Below are positions 1 to 9,591 of a DNA stretch of 16,881 nt, in pieces. The position numbers and the translations under genes were made by a program. The stretch is taken from the NCBI GenBank assembly GCA_947311125.1, contig CAMZKI010000088.1, positions 1 to 16,881 of the forward strand, in the 5' to 3' direction. The first letter of the stretch is position 1, and the number at the start of each line of letters is the position of its first letter. A model generated the notes under the pieces. The model was not told where the DNA came from, searched no databases, and was given only the letters and a program-made list of their open reading frames with translations. Source of the stretch: an uncultured Chlorobiota bacterium (GTDB lineage: Bacteria > Bacteroidota > Bacteroidia > Bacteroidales > JAADGE01).

Positions 1-154
1 CCCGATAAAGTCATTATTGCCGACTGTAATCCCGATTTTAACTTAAGTTTTAACACTTTATTTTCATATAAAAACCTGTCTCTGTATATGAAAATAAAGT
101 GTTAAAACTTAAGTTAAAATCGGGATTACAGTCGGCAATAATGACTTTATCGGG
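1..154. repeat. Perfect 70-bp foldback inverted repeat at the window edge, built from SusC coding sequence
   Basis: Bases 1-70 are the exact reverse complement of bases 85-154, separated by a 14-base loop (71-84). The right arm is the genuine antisense continuation of the SusC-like gene. The left arm plus the loop, read on the plus strand, is the same gene in the sense direction and continues sensibly as FSYKNLSLYM, which resembles the usual SusC C-terminal region. Sense and antisense copies therefore meet at about base 85-90, around the short pair CATATA / TATATG, which could have primed a foldback. I infer an amplification or assembly chimera at a contig end rather than a real inverted duplication. 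The arm may extend beyond base 1. Confidence 0.9.
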
Positions 155-2962
155 CGTTCCGTCATTATCGGCATCTAAGGCTACGGGTCTTTCAACGGTG
201 CTGCCTTCCGTTCCCGCAAGTATAACATATCCGTCGCTGTTTATTGTATAGTTGTCAATTGTCATACCGTCGGGTAATTGGTTTTCCATTTCCGACAAAG
301 ATGTAAGCCACTTGTTTCCTAATATGATACCGAAATTTTGACCCGGCTCGATTAAAAAAGCATCTCTCGGTCCGGTGTAATATTTATTAAGTTCTAAGTT
401 TTCTATTTGTTGTCTTATTCTGTCAAAATTAAAACCTAAAGAAAGATTCGTCTTTTTATTATGAATAGCTTTGATATTTAAAGAAAGTTCTAAAGATTGA
501 GATTTTATAGTGCCTGCATTTCGTATTTGCGACCTAAATCCTAAGACGTGACTTGCCAACGGCACACTTAAAAGAGCATCCCTTGTAACGGTTGAAGAAT
601 AACTTCCGGTAAGGTTAAAAATATTAAAAAATTGTGCATCTAAAGCAAATTCCGTTTCTGTTGATTCCGAAGGTTTAAGCTCTTTGTTCCCGAGTTGTTC
701 TTTTACTAAGTTTCCGTTGCTTACGCTGTAAGTTTCATATTGATCGGAGTATCCCGGTCTTTGTCCGGAGGTTCCGATTGCCGCTCTTATTTTCAGTTCC
801 TGAATACCGGGTATTTTTATGTCTTCTGAAATTCTGTATGCTCCTGCAAGCCTGTAATATGTATGCCATCTTTGATTTTCGCCGAATAAAGAGGAGCCGT
901 CTCTGCGAATTAAGCCGGAAAATATATATTTACTTAAATAATCTATATCCGCTATTCCGAATATATCAATAGCTCTTATTGACCCGTCATACGAAGAATT
1001 TTTTGATTGTGTTTGATCTGCAAAATTAAATTGCGGAATATTATCAACAACGAAGTCTTTTCCTGAAGTATATGTATTATCCCAGTCTTCCTGCTCATAC
1101 AGATAACTCAGCTTTGATTTAACCGTAAATTCTCCGAAAACTTTATCAAAATTCAGTGTAGACTGCACGAATTGAGAATTATTTTCGTAATGTGTTTTTT
1201 CAAGCAGTCCTGTATAATAAGCAGTATCCATATACAAATATCCTTTCGGATTATATCCTCTTGTATAAGAATTGTATTTTTCGTAAGTATATTTCGATTC
1301 AAGATTCAGCCAATCAGTAAAAAGAATTTTAGTGCTTATATTGGTAAGGAAAGAATTTCTTTTTGACGTGCTTTCTCTGTAATAAAGAGGATACAGCGGG
1401 TTTTCGGCAATACTCCAAGGATCGGGCAATACAAGGTAGGGAGAGCCGTCGGCATTAGGAGCATTTAAATCTACATCGGGTTGAACAAATAAAACATCCT
1501 GAAAACCTTTTGATGTTCCGGGATTGTCTGTTTCTGCAAGCATATACATATTTGATGTTGACAGGGAAATATATTTTCCTATTCTGGTATCGGCATTAAA
1601 CCTGAAGTTTTTTCTTTGGTATCCTTCAGTTGCAAAAACAATTCCTGAATTTTTATGATTCTCAAAGGACAAAAACATATTTGTATTATTGTCTTTTTTA
1701 GACATACTCACATAATTTGTGTAATAATCTCCTTGCTTGAAGAACTCTTTTTGCTGGTCGCGAACAATTGAATACGGTTGGTCTGCATAAGCTGAATCTG
1801 TCGGTAAACGGCTGCCTGAAACCACGTTCCCGTTATCGTCATATGTTACTCCTTCGTATTTTGTATAAGAAAAATCGGCATTATCGGCGGCTAATTGATA
1901 GGGGTGGTGAGTTGCTAAATCAAGTTCTCTTTGAAGGTTGGAGATACCGTATTCGTTTCGGACTTTTATCTGATAGCTGTCTTTTAGGTTTTTACCTCTT
2001 TTTGTTGTGATTACAATCACACCGTTTCCGGCTTTAGAGCCGTAAAGAGCTGATGCCGCTGCACCTTTTACCACCTCCATTGATGCTATATCGTCAACAT
2101 TAATATCTGCCAGGTTTGTATTAACGAGAACACCGTCTAAAATAATAAGCGGCGGAGAGTTTCCTCTTATTGAGGTTGCTCCTCTCATTTGTATTGTTGC
2201 ACCGCTGCCCGGCGAGCCGTATGCCCTTTTAACTAATACTCCGGGTATTTTTCCCTGCAAAGCAGTTGCCGAGGAACTTGTCGGAGCATCATCTAATTTA
2301 TCTGCGGATACTTTATTAATTGTTACTGCCAATTTTTTTGCCGGAGTGTTACCTGCTACTCCGGAAACTATAACTTCTTCTATGTCAAAATAATCTTCCT
2401 CCATTACTATATTCAGTTCTGTTCGGTTCTCAATTGAAACCTCCTTTGTTTTATATCCTATATAATTAAAAATCAGCGTTTTTACATTGTCGGTTACGGT
2501 TATTGAAAACTTTCCTTCAATGTCTGTCATAGCTGCTGTATTATTTTCGTCCTTTGCTATAACGGAAACCCCGGGAATAGGGTCTCCGGCATTGTCTTTT
2601 ACTGTTCCGGTAATTGTTTTTTCAAGAATACGAAAAGTTTTTATATACGATGTTTTATTATCTGCTTTTTTAATTAAAACATAATAATCATTTCGTATTT
2701 TTTTAAACTCAAGTTTCTTTTTTTTTACAATTTCTGTAAGAGCTTTTTCGGGCGATTTTTGCCGTAAAATTGAAGTTGCTTCTTTTTGGGTGTATTCAGC
2801 TGAAATATCAGATTCGTAAGTAACGGAAATATTATATTTCACCTCAACTTTTTTAATTAAATCGGACAACCCTATACTTCCTTTTTGGTCTGTAATTTGT
2901 CCGACAGAGAAACTTAAGCCGTATAAAAACAAAAATGCAGTTATAAATATCAATTTTTTCAT
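50..2962 (-). CDS. SusC/RagA-family TonB-dependent outer-membrane receptor with STN domain, 3'-truncated
   Basis: This is an outer-membrane TonB-dependent transporter of the SusC type, which imports oligomeric nutrients together with a SusD lipoprotein lid. Visible in order: a signal peptide (residues 1-21), an STN domain (about 28-98) of the kind that signals to FecR proteins, a carboxypeptidase-regulatory-like domain (about 115-190, with GTVKDNAGDPIPGVSV), a plug (about 200-320, with MRGATSIRG and the ALYGSKAGNGVIVITTKRG block), and then the beta-barrel. The start is ATG at 2962, 15 bases after the fecR-like stop, so the two genes are probably co-transcribed. The open frame ends at 50, but the last eleven codons (TETGFYMKIKC, below about base 86) come from the foldback repeat and are not real. 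The true protein continues FSYKNLSLYM and probably lacks about 80-100 residues here. The substrate is unproven; peptides are inferred from the neighbouring peptidases. Confidence 0.93.
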   Translation of the reverse strand: MKKLIFITAFLFLYGLSFSVGQITDQKGSIGLSDLIKKVEVKYNISVTYESDISAEYTQKEATSILRQKSPEKALTEIVKKKKLEFKKIRNDYYVLIKKADNKTSYIKTFRILEKTITGTVKDNAGDPIPGVSVIAKDENNTAAMTDIEGKFSITVTDNVKTLIFNYIGYKTKEVSIENRTELNIVMEEDYFDIEEVIVSGVAGNTPAKKLAVTINKVSADKLDDAPTSSSATALQGKIPGVLVKRAYGSPGSGATIQMRGATSIRGNSPPLIILDGVLVNTNLADINVDDIASMEVVKGAAASALYGSKAGNGVIVITTKRGKNLKDSYQIKVRNEYGISNLQRELDLATHHPYQLAADNADFSYTKYEGVTYDDNGNVVSGSRLPTDSAYADQPYSIVRDQQKEFFKQGDYYTNYVSMSKKDNNTNMFLSFENHKNSGIVFATEGYQRKNFRFNADTRIGKYISLSTSNMYMLAETDNPGTSKGFQDVLFVQPDVDLNAPNADGSPYLVLPDPWSIAENPLYPLYYRESTSKRNSFLTNISTKILFTDWLNLESKYTYEKYNSYTRGYNPKGYLYMDTAYYTGLLEKTHYENNSQFVQSTLNFDKVFGEFTVKSKLSYLYEQEDWDNTYTSGKDFVVDNIPQFNFADQTQSKNSSYDGSIRAIDIFGIADIDYLSKYIFSGLIRRDGSSLFGENQRWHTYYRLAGAYRISEDIKIPGIQELKIRAAIGTSGQRPGYSDQYETYSVSNGNLVKEQLGNKELKPSESTETEFALDAQFFNIFNLTGSYSSTVTRDALLSVPLASHVLGFRSQIRNAGTIKSQSLELSLNIKAIHNKKTNLSLGFNFDRIRQQIENLELNKYYTGPRDAFLIEPGQNFGIILGNKWLTSLSEMENQLPDGMTIDNYTINSDGYVILAGTEGSTVERPVALDADNDGTPDKVIIADCNPDFNLSFNTLFSYTETGFYMKIKC

Positions 2963-2977
2963 GAGAACATTTGTTTT

Positions 2978-3931
2978 TTAATTTATAATTATTGTATCGT
3001 TTTTTTGGGTTATTTCCGCTTTAAAAATTGTATGAAGAGCTTTTATAATTAATTGAACGTCATCAGAAGGTGCAGAACCGCTTATTCGTTTTTCGGCAGC
3101 GTCTTTGTCTTGGATTATCAATACTTTATTATATCTGATTTTTAATAGTTCTGCTAACTCATATAAAGAGAAGTTATCAAATTTCAGCCTTTTTTCCATC
3201 CACGAAGTGTAAATTTCCGTGTTTATTTTATTTTTAATAAAGGTGTTGTCTTTAGCATTGTATTTAACAATTTCTCCCGGTTTCATAATAATTTTACCGG
3301 TATTTGTTTTAAAACCGCTAAGCATTACTTTTCCTTCTGTTAAAACAACAGAATTTTCATTCTTATATGTTCTTACGTTAAATTTTGTTCCGAGGACGGT
3401 AATGTTATAAGCAGTTGTTTTTACCGTAAATTTTTGGTTATTGTTTTTTTTAACTTCAAAAAAAGCCTCGCCGGAAACAAAGACTTCACGATTAAACTTT
3501 TTTATGGTTGAGCTTTCATATTTTATAAAGCTGCCCTTGTTTAATGCTACTACAGTATTGTCCGGCAGCGTAACTTTTAATATCTTACCGGTATTGTTCA
3601 CGACTGTTTCTGTTTTGTTCAAATCTTTAAAAACGGACAGAGACATAATAAGAATACCGATAAAAATTGCAGCATATTTAAAAGATGTATAAACAATTTT
3701 ATTTATTTTCCGTTTTTGGTTATAGTTAATTTTCTGAACAATTCTTTTCTGAATTCTGTTATAATCATAATCTTCATTGTTTTCTGCAGAATTCCATACA
3801 AATTCGGCTTGTTCGTATTCTTCTTTAAATTCTTTATCTTTTGACATTTTCTTGTCAAACATTTCTGTCTCTTTTTCAGAAAGTTCTCCGGACAATTTTT
3901 TGGCAATCAAGTTCCAATGATGTTCTTGCAT
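2978..3931 (-). CDS. FecR-family anti-sigma factor
   Basis: This is a single-pass inner-membrane anti-sigma factor that would hold the cognate ECF sigma factor in the cytoplasm and receive a signal from the STN domain of the outer-membrane receptor. At 317 residues it has the usual family length. It has a cytoplasmic N-terminal helical region (1-80), one membrane segment (about 85-101), a periplasmic FecR domain (about 115-205, with LPDNTVVALNKGS, VFVSGEAFFEV and ITVLGTKFNVRTY), and a C-terminal domain (about 248-317, FDNFSLYELAELL to the end) of the DUF4974 type common in Bacteroidota FecR proteins. It starts with ATG at 3931, 36 bases after the large peptidase gene, and precedes the SusC-like gene by 15 bases. 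The likely sigma partner lies about 7 kb upstream on the same strand (10769-11323), an unusual separation. The family call is firm; the pairing is inferred. Confidence 0.93.
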   Translation of the reverse strand: MQEHHWNLIAKKLSGELSEKETEMFDKKMSKDKEFKEEYEQAEFVWNSAENNEDYDYNRIQKRIVQKINYNQKRKINKIVYTSFKYAAIFIGILIMSLSVFKDLNKTETVVNNTGKILKVTLPDNTVVALNKGSFIKYESSTIKKFNREVFVSGEAFFEVKKNNNQKFTVKTTAYNITVLGTKFNVRTYKNENSVVLTEGKVMLSGFKTNTGKIIMKPGEIVKYNAKDNTFIKNKINTEIYTSWMEKRLKFDNFSLYELAELLKIRYNKVLIIQDKDAAEKRISGSAPSDDVQLIIKALHTIFKAEITQKNDTIIIN

Positions 3932-3967
3932 TATTATCTGTTTAAATTTAAATTAATTATATCTGTT

Positions 3968-6900
3968 TTAAAATACCGGTATTTTTTTAATAAATTCGTT
4001 ATCTTCATTTTTAAATTTTACGATGTAAAGCCCGCTGTTAACATTGGTTATTACCGTTGTTCCTTTAGTATTAAAATCTCTGAAAATTTCTTTTCCCGAA
4101 ATATCGTAAGCTAAAATTTCATACACATCCGATTTGTCGTTTAAAATTATTATTGAATTATTTGCAGAAAATATTTTTATTTCATTATTAAGATTATTTA
4201 CGGATATTGAATTTTTAGAAAATATTAATTCAAAGTTATGACTTGTCGTATCATTAATATTAAAAAACAACGACTCCGGCTTTTTAATCTCATAAACTTT
4301 ATCAGTTTCGGTATCTCGTATATAAATATTATAGTTATTGTTTAAAAGTTCTGTTATATTCAGCTTAAAAATTCCTGTCAAATGAGAAGTAAAACAAAAG
4401 TTTACTGTTTCTGTATCTTTTGAATTCAGAATCCGTTTTATGACATATTTATTGTCATCTTCAAATATAAATACGGAGGGAGCATTCTCATCTAAACCGT
4501 GAACTTTAATACTTTCGGAGGAACTGCTTCCGAAGTATACAACAAGCTCATCTTTTCTGCCTTGCGGATCTTCAACTTCAATTCTTATTAAATCTTCTGT
4601 TTTATTATTTTTCAAATAATTGCTTGTTGCTTCCGAGTTTTTTACGCGAACATTATTATCCGTTCCTATTACGGCACCGTCAGATAATGCCTGCACAAAA
4701 AAGCCCTGAAAAGAGTTTATATATCGCGAACCGCTGTAAGTTCCGACAGTTCCGTCCCAGCTTGAATATTGATTTGACCCGCCGTTATTTTCAGGGTCAA
4801 ATGTATACACTGTTGAATTAATATTTGTTCGTGTCCATCCTGATGTTGCATTCCAATCGATTGGCGACGGATAAGGATTTGCGGCTAAAAACCACCCTAA
4901 ATTAGTTCCTGTCGTAAGAGGTAATATTCTTGAGTAATTACCGTTTCCGAAAGTCCCTTCAGTATCGATTAAGAAACCTCCGTTTTGTGTATGTTGCAAT
5001 AAATATCCGTTACCGGAAAACATATTATCTGACCCGCTTAATCTATCCCAAGAATATGACGGCTCAATATTTTTATATAAATAGTAATTTCCTGTCAGAA
5101 TGCTGTCTGCTTTAAAATCGTCATCAAAAGGTAATGATATAAGATGCCAGTTACCCCATATTCCCGGAGAAGGAACAGAAATATATCTTCGGGCTTTCAT
5201 TTTTCCGAAATTATTTTGTATTCCGTAAAGTAATAATGCTCCGGTCGGCACACTATCTGTATTTGATTCTAAAATTATAACTCCGTGGTTTTCAAAATAT
5301 GAATTAACCGTTAATGTCAAATCCGGCGGAACTATAACAGTATCTCCTTGAAATATTGTCAGATTTTTGGCATCTATATCGTAAGGAAGAGTATAATTGC
5401 CGGCTATCAGAGCAGACATTGTATTATCAGGTTCTCCGTTATCCCATGATGTTCCGTCCCAAGTTGTACAATAGGTATAAACTGTTAAAGTTGCCTCTCT
5501 GCTGCAGTCATGCATAGAAAACAGTCCGTTTCCGCTAACTTTACACCGATATTTATACCCGCTTAATCCGCTGATATTTGAAATTCTCAGCGTATCTGTT
5601 GTTGTTCCCGAATAAACGCCTCCGTCCGACAAAGGAACATAGCCGGCTCCTGAGTCTTCATACCATTGATAAGAACCTGCATTTACAGCTGTTACTGCAA
5701 AAAACACACTCCCCTGACAAACAGATATATCTTCCGGCTCTGAAATAATAATCGGACATAATGCAGAAGCCCACCCGGGATCATTTGCAGCAGCTCTTAA
5801 TGTCGGTTTTATAAAATTATATGAGTAATCTTTTATTTTTGTGCCTGTTCCCGATTCAATACGGAGCAGTAATCTTGTATTTTCATCGGTTACAAACCGA
5901 TGATACCTGTCCGGACAAAAATCACTGCTGTATCTTGCCGTATCGGAAATTCTGATTTCATCTATCCTGCCGTCTAAATAACGCTCGTAAGCAGTCCAAT
6001 ATCTGGCTCCGATATTTAATGCATTTGTGGTTGCTGTTAAATTGAAATCAGCATCTGAAGATGTGTCAACAATTTTGCCGTTAATAAACATCTTGGTTTC
6101 ATTGCCGTCTCTTGTTACTGCAACGTGCACCCATTCTCCGAAAAAGATGTCAGATGACACGTCTGACTGAACCGAGGCAATTATATTTCCGTTTACGTCT
6201 CTTGCAACAAAGCGAATACCGTAATCTCCGCTTCCGCTGCCATCATCGATAAGGTACATTGAAAAAACGGTTTTTCTGTCTAAAATAACCGGATATGTTC
6301 CTGAAGTTCTGGTGTCAACTTCAATCCATGTTTCGACAGTCCATTTGTCTGATATATCTAAATCGTTAACAGGGTTGTCTTTAACATAAAATGAATCATC
6401 GCCGTCAAAATTGAGATAGACAATCTTGCCTACGGGAACAACACATTCTTCAGAATAACTGTCGGCATAATAACTGCCGGACGACTTTGCTCTTACCTGA
6501 TATTTGTATAAGCCGTCTGAAGGTACGGTTCGAGTATAAAAAGTATCTGTTATAGTATTGCTTATTGTTGTCCACGCTCCGTTATCAACACTTTCCTGAA
6601 GTTCAAATGCCTCCCAATTTAAACTTTTACTGACTTTCCATTGCAGAGTAAAAGTTTTATAATCAGTTTCAGACATTATCGGGTCATCAATCATTATCGG
6701 GTCGGGAAGTATGTCAAAAACAGCAGCATCAATTGCATCGTATCCGCAGTCGCTGAATGTATTTTGCAGATTATACCATGCATTACAGGTTCCCCACCAT
6801 CCGTTATTAAGGTGATAGTATTTCGGGTCGGAAGCTGTCAATTGTCTCCATCCGTCACAAACATTAGCGTGTCCGGCTCCTGAGGAAACGTCTCTGACAG

Positions 6901-7882
6901 CAAGTTGTACAGCATAGCCGTTTTCTATATTAGACCGTAATCTCGGCCAAAAATAATACCAAGATCCGAGTTCATAATGTCCGGAAGAACGAAAATAATT
7001 ATTTAAAGCTGCCGGGGTTCTGTTTACATTTGAAGTAGAACCGGTATTTTCATAATCCATATCAACAGCTACTCCGCAATGATATGCAATTCTGCCTATA
7101 GCTCTTCTTTCTGTGTCTGTTGAAGGCACGCCGTAGTATTCATCAAGCATATTATCCCAATCATACCACATTCTTCCGAAACCGGCATAATAAGAACCTT
7201 GAGAAGAGCCGACATTGTCAATATCTGTATGTTCTCCTTCTCCTATCGGAGGCCATTTAAAAAGGTTTAGTATTTGGCTCATTGATGTTCCGACACATCC
7301 GGGAGAATAGTTATTAGGAGTAAAATAGTTGCCTGTATATATATAGCTTCCGTTCTCATCTTTACAGTTTACTCCTCCCCAAATATCAGGTAAATTCGGA
7401 CCGAAATAATAGAGATATTCTTTGGTCGGCTGTATATTACCGCTCAAAAGCTTTGTCCATTTTTCTTGATTTTTTTTAATTATTTCTTCTTGACCGGCTG
7501 ACAGTTTATTTTCATTGAGGGTTTCAAGTTGACAGGATAAATCTGTTCTTAAAACAGCTAACAGAGAGTTGTATTCATTTTCGGAAAAATCAAACTTTCC
7601 GTTCTCTGAATAGGCAACAACAGGATACAGAGATTTTGAAGGTGACAGAATAATAAATCCCTCCGGTTTTAAGCTCACTACATATGCCAATGTTTCATTT
7701 TTATTATTCAACACCTGCTTAACGGAATTTTTATTATTTACTTTATATCCCGAAAATAAGGGGTCGTATTTAACATAGGTTTTTGCAACTTTAACAAGCT
7801 CTTTATCTTTTATTTGTGAGTATAAATAATTATGAGACAACAGCATGTAAAATATAACAAATAAACTGAAACCTTTTTTCAT
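3968..7882 (-). CDS. Secreted multidomain C10 (streptopain-like) cysteine peptidase with LamG-like, Ig-like and T9SS sorting domains
   Basis: This predicted secreted cysteine endopeptidase of the SpeB/streptopain family has 1304 residues. It has a signal peptide (1-22), an inhibitory propeptide (about 23-155), and a catalytic domain (about 158-392) with nucleophile Cys196 in YSPGCVGTS, His338 in SGAGHANVCDGW, and the YYHLNNGWWG block matching the Asn/Trp region of the family. After it come a fibronectin-III-like region (about 398-485), a LamG/concanavalin-like domain (about 487-680), an Ig-like domain (about 710-802), a long beta-rich region (about 805-1220), and a type A T9SS sorting domain (about 1225-1304, ending in GLYIVKFKNEDNEFIKKIPVF-like strands). 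The LamG and Ig modules suggest glycan or protein binding at the cell surface. It follows a paralogous peptidase gene by 23 bases and precedes fecR. The catalytic call is firm; substrate and surface retention are inferred. Confidence 0.93.
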   Translation of the reverse strand: MKKGFSLFVIFYMLLSHNYLYSQIKDKELVKVAKTYVKYDPLFSGYKVNNKNSVKQVLNNKNETLAYVVSLKPEGFIILSPSKSLYPVVAYSENGKFDFSENEYNSLLAVLRTDLSCQLETLNENKLSAGQEEIIKKNQEKWTKLLSGNIQPTKEYLYYFGPNLPDIWGGVNCKDENGSYIYTGNYFTPNNYSPGCVGTSMSQILNLFKWPPIGEGEHTDIDNVGSSQGSYYAGFGRMWYDWDNMLDEYYGVPSTDTERRAIGRIAYHCGVAVDMDYENTGSTSNVNRTPAALNNYFRSSGHYELGSWYYFWPRLRSNIENGYAVQLAVRDVSSGAGHANVCDGWRQLTASDPKYYHLNNGWWGTCNAWYNLQNTFSDCGYDAIDAAVFDILPDPIMIDDPIMSETDYKTFTLQWKVSKSLNWEAFELQESVDNGAWTTISNTITDTFYTRTVPSDGLYKYQVRAKSSGSYYADSYSEECVVPVGKIVYLNFDGDDSFYVKDNPVNDLDISDKWTVETWIEVDTRTSGTYPVILDRKTVFSMYLIDDGSGSGDYGIRFVARDVNGNIIASVQSDVSSDIFFGEWVHVAVTRDGNETKMFINGKIVDTSSDADFNLTATTNALNIGARYWTAYERYLDGRIDEIRISDTARYSSDFCPDRYHRFVTDENTRLLLRIESGTGTKIKDYSYNFIKPTLRAAANDPGWASALCPIIISEPEDISVCQGSVFFAVTAVNAGSYQWYEDSGAGYVPLSDGGVYSGTTTDTLRISNISGLSGYKYRCKVSGNGLFSMHDCSREATLTVYTYCTTWDGTSWDNGEPDNTMSALIAGNYTLPYDIDAKNLTIFQGDTVIVPPDLTLTVNSYFENHGVIILESNTDSVPTGALLLYGIQNNFGKMKARRYISVPSPGIWGNWHLISLPFDDDFKADSILTGNYYLYKNIEPSYSWDRLSGSDNMFSGNGYLLQHTQNGGFLIDTEGTFGNGNYSRILPLTTGTNLGWFLAANPYPSPIDWNATSGWTRTNINSTVYTFDPENNGGSNQYSSWDGTVGTYSGSRYINSFQGFFVQALSDGAVIGTDNNVRVKNSEATSNYLKNNKTEDLIRIEVEDPQGRKDELVVYFGSSSSESIKVHGLDENAPSVFIFEDDNKYVIKRILNSKDTETVNFCFTSHLTGIFKLNITELLNNNYNIYIRDTETDKVYEIKKPESLFFNINDTTSHNFELIFSKNSISVNNLNNEIKIFSANNSIIILNDKSDVYEILAYDISGKEIFRDFNTKGTTVITNVNSGLYIVKFKNEDNEFIKKIPVF

Positions 7883-7905
7883 AGTATTGATTTTAAATTT
7901 TAATG

Positions 7906-9576
7906 CTATAATTTTAAAAATTTTGATGTTTTATTTTCGGTTTCATTGATAACTTGCAAAAGATATATTCCGGGTTCTAAAGATGATATATTAATACGAA
8001 ACTCATTATCTGAAACAATATCATTGCTTTCATAAGATAATGCTCCTTGAATATTATAAATCCTTATTTTTGAGCCGGATAAGTTTTTCCAACTGACTTT
8101 TATTTCATCATAAGCCACTGAAGGATACAGAGTCAGAGTTTCATCTCCTTCCGGTTTAAAATCGCTCGGTATAATTTTTATTTCATTTGACCATGAATTA
8201 TCTGCCCACACTCCGTTTACTTTTGCTCTGATACGGAATGAATATTCAGTATTGCCGTCAGTTACAAAAGTATAGGTATTTACGGTTAATGTATCCGTAA
8301 GTGTTTCCCAGTCGGCGGGACCTCTTTTTATTTGAAGTTCATAATTTTGAACAGATAATCTTTCCGAGTAATACCACTTCAAAACAGCAGATTTGCTTTC
8401 AATATCTAATTCAGGGCTGTCGTCAAGTTCCGGAACCGGTATCATATTAAGAACGGCAGCAGTAACGTTTGTATAACCTCCGGCATTAAACGATTGGTGA
8501 ATTTGGTACCAGCCGTTATCCGTACCCCACCAGCCCATATTAAGATGATAATATTTTTCGCTTCCGACATATTTAATTCCGTCTCCCACAACCGCATGTC
8601 CTGCTCCGCCGTCGGTATAAACGGCAAATTGTGCGGGTATTCCGTGATGCAGACCTGTGTCGAGGGTTTGCCAAAAATCAGATGCTGTTTTTTCTTTATA
8701 ATCGGCAATGTATCTGAAATATTTTGACGCTGCCGAAGGTATTCTGTTAATATTTGAAGTAGAGCCGCCGTTTTCAAAATCCATTCTTACGGAAACGGCT
8801 GCGTGAAAAGCAAGTTTTCCTAATTCGCTCCTTTCTTTGTCTGTTGATTCAACTCCGTAGTACCTATTCTTCATTAAGTCATAATTATAATATTTCTCTT
8901 CAAAGTCGGCACTGTATGTACCTGTGCTGCTTCCGTATGAGTCTGTATAAGAAAAACTTCCGACACCTTTTCTGGGCCATGCAAAATAATGCATAACAGT
9001 CATAAAAGTTATAGCAACACAACCTGCGGCATAATTATCGGGAGTATAGTAATTTGTTACGTTAATGTAATTACCGTTATTATCTTTACAATTTACCTGA
9101 CCAAAAAGAGATGCTAAATAAGGTCCTAAAGTGATATCCGAATTGTTTTTTGACAGAAAACTTTCGAATATTTCATTCCTTTTTTTACGATTCTCCGTAC
9201 CTGCTCCCGGGTTGTTTTTTAAGTACTCATTAAAAAGCTCGTAGTCATATTTCAAAATATTAATCATATGAACTTCAGAATCGTCATATTCTGTTTTCAG
9301 AGGATGAAGAAACGAAAAAGCCTTAACGGGAATATTTCTTTTATCTGCACTGATTACCAAAAAGGCATTTTTATAATTAAACACATAAAACAACAGCTCT
9401 CCGTTTTTATCCGAGTATATTTTTTCCGTAAGGTGTTCGGCAGAAACTAGGTTTTTATTATTTGTTTTTTCAAAAAAATGTCCGGCAATTAATTCTGCTT
9501 CCGGCAATGAAACTTTTTGAGAAAAGGCTGTTATTGAAAGAAACATAAAAATAATAAAGACTGTTTTAGTTATCAT
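7906..9576 (-). CDS. Secreted C10 (streptopain-like) cysteine peptidase with FnIII-like and T9SS sorting domains
   Basis: This 556-residue protein is a compact paralogue of the downstream 1304-residue peptidase. It has a signal peptide (1-19, ending AFSQ), a propeptide (about 20-145) and a C10 catalytic domain (about 150-380). Nucleophile Cys186 lies in YAAGCVAIT, His327 in GGAGHAVVGDG, and the family Trp block is YYHLNMGWWG. The stretch FENGGSTSNINRIPSA closely parallels the large paralogue. A fibronectin-III-like domain (about 388-472) and a type A T9SS sorting domain (about 480-556, with LTLYPSVAYDEIKVSW) follow. The ATG at 9576 lies only 27 bases after a hairpin terminator closing the upstream gene, with no obvious promoter between, so expression may depend on read-through. 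It was probably exported as a zymogen and then activated. The family call is firm; the biological substrate is unknown. Confidence 0.93.
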   Translation of the reverse strand: MITKTVFIIFMFLSITAFSQKVSLPEAELIAGHFFEKTNNKNLVSAEHLTEKIYSDKNGELLFYVFNYKNAFLVISADKRNIPVKAFSFLHPLKTEYDDSEVHMINILKYDYELFNEYLKNNPGAGTENRKKRNEIFESFLSKNNSDITLGPYLASLFGQVNCKDNNGNYINVTNYYTPDNYAAGCVAITFMTVMHYFAWPRKGVGSFSYTDSYGSSTGTYSADFEEKYYNYDLMKNRYYGVESTDKERSELGKLAFHAAVSVRMDFENGGSTSNINRIPSAASKYFRYIADYKEKTASDFWQTLDTGLHHGIPAQFAVYTDGGAGHAVVGDGIKYVGSEKYYHLNMGWWGTDNGWYQIHQSFNAGGYTNVTAAVLNMIPVPELDDSPELDIESKSAVLKWYYSERLSVQNYELQIKRGPADWETLTDTLTVNTYTFVTDGNTEYSFRIRAKVNGVWADNSWSNEIKIIPSDFKPEGDETLTLYPSVAYDEIKVSWKNLSGSKIRIYNIQGALSYESNDIVSDNEFRINISSLEPGIYLLQVINETENKTSKFLKL

Positions 9577-9591
9577 ATACGGAAATTTTTA

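Noticed and set aside
1..154. Inverted repeat as the end of an insertion sequence or a transcription terminator
   Set aside because: Both arms are SusC coding sequence in opposite directions, with no transposase, target-site duplication or T-tract, and the arm is far longer than a terminator stem.
6674..6703. Repeated CATTATCGGGTC (two copies 18 bases apart) in the large peptidase gene
   Set aside because: It encodes a short DDPIM-like linker duplication between the catalytic and FnIII-like regions; too short to be a functional DNA repeat.
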